This document shows, one piece after another, positions 6,025 to 10,552 of a stretch of 10,552 bases of DNA; positions within the stretch are counted from its first letter, which is position 1; every line of letters begins with the position of its first letter. The stretch spans positions 1 through 10,552 of the forward strand of contig NZ_DASYHS010000104.1 in assembly GCF_035998295.1 (NCBI RefSeq), written 5' to 3'. The stretch comes from DASYHS01 sp035998295. Its GTDB lineage: Bacteria; Pseudomonadota; Alphaproteobacteria; Azospirillales; Azospirillaceae. The translations under genes and the position numbers were made by a program. The notes under the pieces are model-generated. The model saw nothing but the letters and a program-made list of their open reading frames with translations, was not told the DNA's origin and searched no databases.

Positions 6025-6489
6025 CTACTTGCGGCGGGTCATCGACTTGAGGGCGCGGCGCTCGCGGCGGTTCAATTGGGGTTCGGGGAGGACCGACGGC
6101 AGGAGGGTGGTCAGGTCGAGGTCGTCGAGGATCGGGGCGGGGGTGGGCTTGACCGGCTCGATCGCGGGCAGGCGGCCGTTGCCCTTGCCGTTCATGCCGT
6201 GGAGCTGCATCAGGCGGTCGATCGCGCGCAGCGCGTGGCCGGTCTGGCCGTCGGCGATGGAGTGCTCGACCAGGTGGGACAGCCAGGCCTCCAGACGCTC
6301 GAACATGGCGGCGTGGCCGGCCTCGCGGGCGGCGGACAATGTAGCCACCCGCTCGCCCATGCCGGGCTCGGCCAGCAGCGTCTCGCCCGAGGCCGGGTCG
6401 GCGTAGCCGATCATGCGGGCCGCGGTCGCGGGAGTGGCGCCGTTGGCGACCAGGCGGCAGAACAGTTCCTGGCGGGGGTCGAGCGTCAC
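6025..6489 (-). CDS. Small protein resembling phage terminase small subunits (function unknown)
   Basis: A 154-residue protein. The N-terminal half, LDPRQELFCRLVANGATPATAARMIGYADPASGETLLAEPGMGERVATL (about 3-51), looks like the DNA-binding helix-turn-helix of terminase small subunits (usual form: LTpkQ..F...yl..gnat.AA..aGY). The helical segment HALRAIDRLMQLHGM (about 85-99) is also common there. A proline-rich linker and a basic tail, LNRRERRALKSMTRRK, follow. The GTG at 6489 is preferred because AAGGAG lies seven bases upstream; an ATG at 6531 would add 14 residues and skip that site. No large terminase, portal or other phage gene is nearby, and it is divergent from the Lrp regulator. It could be a domesticated phage remnant or a chromosomal DNA-binding protein. 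The resemblance is by eye. Confidence 0.75.
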   Translation of the reverse strand: MTLDPRQELFCRLVANGATPATAARMIGYADPASGETLLAEPGMGERVATLSAAREAGHAAMFERLEAWLSHLVEHSIADGQTGHALRAIDRLMQLHGMNGKGNGRLPAIEPVKPTPAPILDDLDLTTLLPSVLPEPQLNRRERRALKSMTRRK

Positions 6490-6594
6490 GGGCCGGCTCC
6501 TTGCGAATGCGCGTAGGACAGGCTGGAACAAAATAGGAACTAAGTCAAGAGGCGATCTGGACGGGGATGCGCCCGCGTGCTAGAGCGCAGGGCC

Positions 6595-7068
6595 ATGACC
6601 CGCCGCGCCGACCTGGACGACTTCGACCGCCGCATCCTGACCGAGCTGCAGCGCGACTCGCGCCAGACGCTGGCGGAGCTGGGCACGCGGGTCGGGCTGT
6701 CGCAGACGCCGTGCTGGCGCCGGGTCAGGCGGCTGGAGGAGGCGGGCGTCATCCGCGGCTACGGAGTGCGCGTCGACCCGGCCGCGGTCGGCTTCGGCGA
6801 GGTGATCTTCGCCTTCCTGACCATGGGCGCGCACACGGTCGAGCTGCAGGACGAGATCCGCCGCGCGCTCGAGCTGGTGCCGGAGATCCAGGAGGCGCAT
6901 TTCCTGAGCGGCGACCCGGACTTCCTGCTGAAGATCCTGGCGGTCGACAGCCAGCACTACGTGCGCGAGATCCTGCCCCGGCTGTACCGGCTGCCGCATG
7001 TCCGCTCGGTCCGCTCCAGCTTCTCGCTCGGCCGGGTCAAGGAGGCCGAGGCCGTCCCCGTCCAGTAG
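6595..7068 (+). CDS. Lrp/AsnC family transcriptional regulator
   Basis: A 157-residue feast/famine regulator. The N-terminal winged helix-turn-helix (about 7-60) contains LDDFDRRILTELQRDSRQTLAELGTRVGLSQTPCWRRVRRLEEAGVIRGY, almost a family consensus. The C-terminal RAM ligand-binding domain (about 66-150) has the typical SGDPDFLLKI and ends VRSVRSSFSLGRVKE. Such proteins form dimers to octamers and usually sense amino acids. The ATG at 6595 is chosen over a GTG at 6577 because family homology begins after it and GCAGGG precedes it. It is divergent from the terminase-like gene across about 105 bases and is followed after 12 bases by a second regulator. With sdaA and glyA downstream, serine, glycine or another amino acid is a plausible effector; this is inference. 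Confidence 0.94.
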   Translation: MTRRADLDDFDRRILTELQRDSRQTLAELGTRVGLSQTPCWRRVRRLEEAGVIRGYGVRVDPAAVGFGEVIFAFLTMGAHTVELQDEIRRALELVPEIQEAHFLSGDPDFLLKILAVDSQHYVREILPRLYRLPHVRSVRSSFSLGRVKEAEAVPVQ

Positions 7069-7080
7069 CCGGAACCGCCG

Positions 7081-7698
7081 ATGATCCCGTGCTCCGCCCC
7101 CGAACACCTGGCCCGCTCGCTGCGGACGTGGCGGGTGCTGCGCCGCATGAAGCAGCGCCATGCCGCCGAGCTGCTGGGCGTGTCGCAGGCGACGGTATCG
7201 CGCTGGGAGAGCGGCCGGCAGGCGCCGGACCCGGAGGAGCAGGCGGCGATCCGGTGCTTGCTGCGGGCCGCGCTCGACAGTGCGGCCGACCGCGAGCTGG
7301 CCCGGCTGGTCGCGCAGTCGCGCCGCCCGGTCCACCTGATCTGCGACCTGACCCACACGCTGCTGGCGCTGTCGCCGTCGCGTGCGCGCAACTGCCGGGT
7401 CCCCGCGTCCGAGCTGATGGGCACGTCGCTGTGGCCGCATGCCAGCGAGGAGATCGTCGAGGCGGAGAAGCGCCTTGCGGAGTTCGGCTGGTTCGAGCCG
7501 GCACCGCCAGCCGTCGAGGGCGACACGGGGGAGAACCGCTCGCGCGAGCTGCGCATCCTGGAGAGCCGGTTCCGCTACGTCCGCTTCCAGCTTTCGGACG
7601 GCAGCTTCGTCCGGATGGTCGAGACGGTGGCACAGCGGACGGGGGGTGCGGCGGGCGGTGCGGAAGGATTTTGCGCCGAAGCGGCCCCTGGAGGATGA
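7081..7698 (+). CDS. XRE-type helix-turn-helix regulator with unassigned C-terminal domain
   Basis: A 205-residue protein. The N-terminal Cro/C1-type domain lies at about 13-50: LRTWRVLRRMKQRHAAELLGVSQATVSRWESGRQAPD. After a helical linker, residues about 83-185 form a second domain (VHLICDLTHTLLALSPSRA..., ELMGTSLWPH, then RYVRFQLSDGSFVRMVETV). Its pattern recalls a PAS-like sensor fold, but this is judged by eye. The last 20 residues are low-complexity Gly/Ala. It starts 12 bases after the Lrp-type gene and is probably co-transcribed with it; sdaA follows after 115 bases. It may adjust sdaA expression in response to a small molecule. Upstream ribosome binding sequence is weak (CCGGAACC). 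Confidence 0.85.
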   Translation: MIPCSAPEHLARSLRTWRVLRRMKQRHAAELLGVSQATVSRWESGRQAPDPEEQAAIRCLLRAALDSAADRELARLVAQSRRPVHLICDLTHTLLALSPSRARNCRVPASELMGTSLWPHASEEIVEAEKRLAEFGWFEPAPPAVEGDTGENRSRELRILESRFRYVRFQLSDGSFVRMVETVAQRTGGAAGGAEGFCAEAAPGG

Positions 7699-7813
7699 TC
7701 CTGCCCCGCGGCCCGTGCCGGGACGCGCATGCGCAAGCCCAATTTCGCGCCGGTTGCGCTAGAGTCCGCATCCGGGGGCCGGCGCAGGGCCCGCGACCAA
7801 TGGCGGCGGACAC

Positions 7814-9193
<1,380 letters not shown>

Positions 9194-9199
9194 GACCGG

Positions 9200-9227
9200 G
9201 ATGCCGAAGAAAGAAGCCTTCGGCATC
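9200..9227 (+). terminator. Hairpin just after sdaA, possible terminator
   Basis: A perfect 9-bp stem, GATGCCGAA / TTCGGCATC, with a 10-base purine-rich loop, starts seven bases after the sdaA stop. No T run follows, so termination would be weak or Rho-dependent; it may instead protect the mRNA 3' end. Confidence 0.45.
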
Positions 9228-9236
9228 GTGGTATCA

Positions 9237-9297
9237 GGGCCGCGACCGCGGCCCCGCGCCGCAAGGCGCGAAGCCAAGGTGCCGCGGAGCGGGCCGC
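9237..9297 (+). other. GC-rich hairpins with mutually exclusive pairing before glyA
   Basis: GGGCCGC (9237-9243) pairs with GCGGCCC (9248-9254) around GACC. Directly next comes CGCGCC-GCAA-GGCGCG (9255-9270), a six-pair stem with a GNRA tetraloop. The same GGGCCGC recurs at 9291-9297, so GCGGCCC could pair with either copy, enclosing the GNRA hairpin in the second case. In a glyA leader RNA this would give two alternative folds. Regulation is inference. Confidence 0.45.
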
Positions 9298-9388
9298 CCG
9301 GCGTGTGGGGGCTGCGCTTCTCCCGACGTGTCGGGAGAAGCGCCCGGCGTGTGAGGGCTGCGCTTCTCCCGACGTGTCGGGAGAAGCG
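9297..9388 (+). repeat. Tandem 46-base repeat, each copy with a perfect 14-bp palindromic hairpin
   Basis: Two units, 9297-9342 and 9343-9388, differ at one base (G/A in the GTGTG-GGGCTG part). Each holds GCGCTTCTCCCGAC followed by GT and its exact reverse complement (9314-9343 and 9360-9389). The second hairpin ends 32 bases before the glyA start and leaves the ribosome binding site free. Because the units are identical, an arm of one can also pair with an arm of the other. Confidence 0.85.
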
Positions 9389-9421
9389 CTCATCGGCATG
9401 GGATCATCGAGGAGCGGGAAC

Positions 9422-10552
9422 ATGGCAACGGGCATTTCATTCGAACAGCGCCTCCCCGAGGCGGACCCGGACGTCGCGGCGGCGGTGCGGCGCGAGCTGG
9501 AGCGCCAGCAGGAGCAGATCGAGCTGATCGCGTCGGAGAACATCGTGTCGCGCGCGGTGCTGGACGCGCAGGGCACGGTGCTGACCAACAAGTACGCCGA
9601 GGGCTATCCCGGCCGGCGCTACTACGGCGGCTGCGAGTTCGTGGACGAGGTCGAGACGCTGGCGATCGAGCGGGCGAAGGCGCTGTTCGACTGCGCGTTC
9701 GTCAACGTCCAGCCCCATTCCGGCGCCCAGGCCAACCAGGCGGTGATGCTGGCGCTGCTGCAGCCCGGCGACACGGTGCTGGGCCTGTCGCTGGCGGCCG
9801 GCGGCCACCTGACCCACGGCGCGGCGCCGAACCTGTCGGGCAAGTGGTTCAACGCGATCCAGTACGGCGTGCGGCGCGAGGACTCCCGGATCGACTTCGA
9901 CGAGGTCGAGCGCCTTGCGCGCGAGCACCGGCCGAAGATGATCATCGCCGGCGGCTCGGCCTATCCGCGGGTGATCGACTTCGCGCGGTTCCGGCGCATC
10001 GCGGACGAGGTCGGGGCGTATTTCCTGGTCGACATGGCCCATTTCGCGGGCCTGGTCGCCGGCGGCGCGCATCCGAGCCCCCTGCCCCACGCGCATGTCG
10101 TGACCACGACGACGCACAAGACGCTGCGCGGCCCGCGCGGCGGCATGATCCTCTCCAACGACGCCGATCTCGGCAAGAAGATCAACTCCGCGGTGTTCCC
10201 CGGCCTGCAGGGCGGCCCGCTGATGCATGTGATCGCCGGCAAGGCGGTGGCGTTCGGCGAGGCGCTGAAGCCGGAGTTCCGCACCTACGCCGCGAACGTG
10301 GTCGAGAACGCGTCGGTGCTGGCGGCGCGCCTGGTCGAGCACGGGCTCGACATCGTCTCGGGCGGCACGGACACGCATGTGGTGCTGGTCGACCTGCGGC
10401 CGAAGCGGCTGAACGGCAAGATCGCCGAGGCGAGCCTGGAGCGCGCCGGCATGACCTGCAACAAGAACGGCATCCCCTTCGACCCGGAGAAGCCGATGAT
10501 CACGTCGGGCGTGCGGCTCGGCAGCCCGGCCGCGACGACGCGCGGCTTCGGC
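9422..10552 (+). CDS. glyA: Serine hydroxymethyltransferase (3' end outside the window)
   Basis: PLP enzyme that interconverts serine plus tetrahydrofolate and glycine plus 5,10-methylene-tetrahydrofolate, the main entry to one-carbon metabolism. The window holds 377 codons of an expected 420-430. Seen are IELIASENIVSRAVLDAQGTVLTNKYAEGYPGRRYYGGCEFVDEVE, the cofactor-contacting NVQPHSGAQANQAVM, D204 in FLVDMAHFAGLV, and the Schiff-base lysine K233 in TTTTHKTLRGPRGG, one position set matching E. coli K229 with a four-residue longer N terminus. MTCNKNGIPFDPEKPMITSGVRLGSPAATTRGF is typical near the C-terminal part. GGAG lies seven bases before the ATG at 9422. It follows sdaA on the same strand after a hairpin-rich 228-base gap, consistent with separate tuning. 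Confidence 0.97.
   Translation, partial: MATGISFEQRLPEADPDVAAAVRRELERQQEQIELIASENIVSRAVLDAQGTVLTNKYAEGYPGRRYYGGCEFVDEVETLAIERAKALFDCAFVNVQPHSGAQANQAVMLALLQPGDTVLGLSLAAGGHLTHGAAPNLSGKWFNAIQYGVRREDSRIDFDEVERLAREHRPKMIIAGGSAYPRVIDFARFRRIADEVGAYFLVDMAHFAGLVAGGAHPSPLPHAHVVTTTTHKTLRGPRGGMILSNDADLGKKINSAVFPGLQGGPLMHVIAGKAVAFGEALKPEFRTYAANVVENASVLAARLVEHGLDIVSGGTDTHVVLVDLRPKRLNGKIAEASLERAGMTCNKNGIPFDPEKPMITSGVRLGSPAATTRGFG

Noticed and set aside
6490..6594. Promoter pair in the divergent gap between the terminase-like and Lrp genes
   Set aside because: TTGACT on the minus strand (6548-6543) and an AT-rich patch are present, but I found no well-spaced -10 box on either strand.
9297..9389. CRISPR-like array
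   Set aside because: Only two adjoining repeat units with no variable spacers between them, and no cas genes.
9194..9421. Glycine riboswitch before glyA
   Set aside because: The conserved glycine aptamer core was not seen; the stems here have different sequences and order.
9437..10378. A 313-codon minus-strand open frame over glyA
   Set aside because: Antisense to glyA; composition is that of a shadow frame.

Overview
The window is about 70% G+C and reads as part of a high-GC proteobacterial chromosome. The style of the genes (ATG/GTG starts with GGAG-type ribosome binding sites, a proteobacterial Gpt, a one-chain iron-sulfur serine dehydratase, dispersed palindromes in gaps) suggests an alphaproteobacterium, perhaps of the Rhodospirillales. 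That placement is inference from overall look, not from a marker gene.

Layout. (1) 1-1507: a complete IS630-family insertion sequence between duplicated TA dinucleotides in CTAG sites. It carries an intact transposase and, divergently, a 96-residue LexA-type winged-helix protein without the LexA peptidase domain. (2) 1634-1753: tRNA-Arg(ACG) on the minus strand with encoded CCA and a terminator hairpin; the IS lies just downstream of it. (3) 1873-2416: gpt, a purine-salvage phosphoribosyltransferase with a good sigma70-type promoter. (4) 5694 down to 2391, minus strand: a peptide-type ABC importer operon in the order binding protein, permease B, permease C. No ATPase gene is present, and the last gene overlaps the gpt 3' end tail to tail. 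(5) 5695-6024: a gene-free stretch of 330 bases. It holds a candidate promoter, a striking array of G5 runs, and two inverted copies of a 60-base two-hairpin repeat. (6) 6489 down to 6025: a small protein resembling phage terminase small subunits, with no phage genes near it. (7) 6595 onward, plus strand: Lrp/AsnC regulator, XRE-type regulator with an unassigned C-terminal domain, L-serine dehydratase (sdaA), then glyA, which runs off the right edge. The sdaA-glyA gap (228 bases) contains at least five hairpins, including an exact-palindrome tandem repeat.

How the genes fit together. GlyA interconverts glycine and serine using one-carbon units, and SdaA turns L-serine into pyruvate and ammonia, so the right half looks like a glycine/serine catabolic unit with two candidate regulators in front. 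The importer could supply peptides or other small substrates, but its specificity cannot be read from sequence. Gpt and the tRNA are housekeeping genes.

I see no clear new multi-gene defence or biosynthetic system. The most unusual signals are the LexA-like passenger of the IS and its target-supplied stop codon, the paired covarying repeats beside the G-run array, and the hairpin-dense glyA leader.
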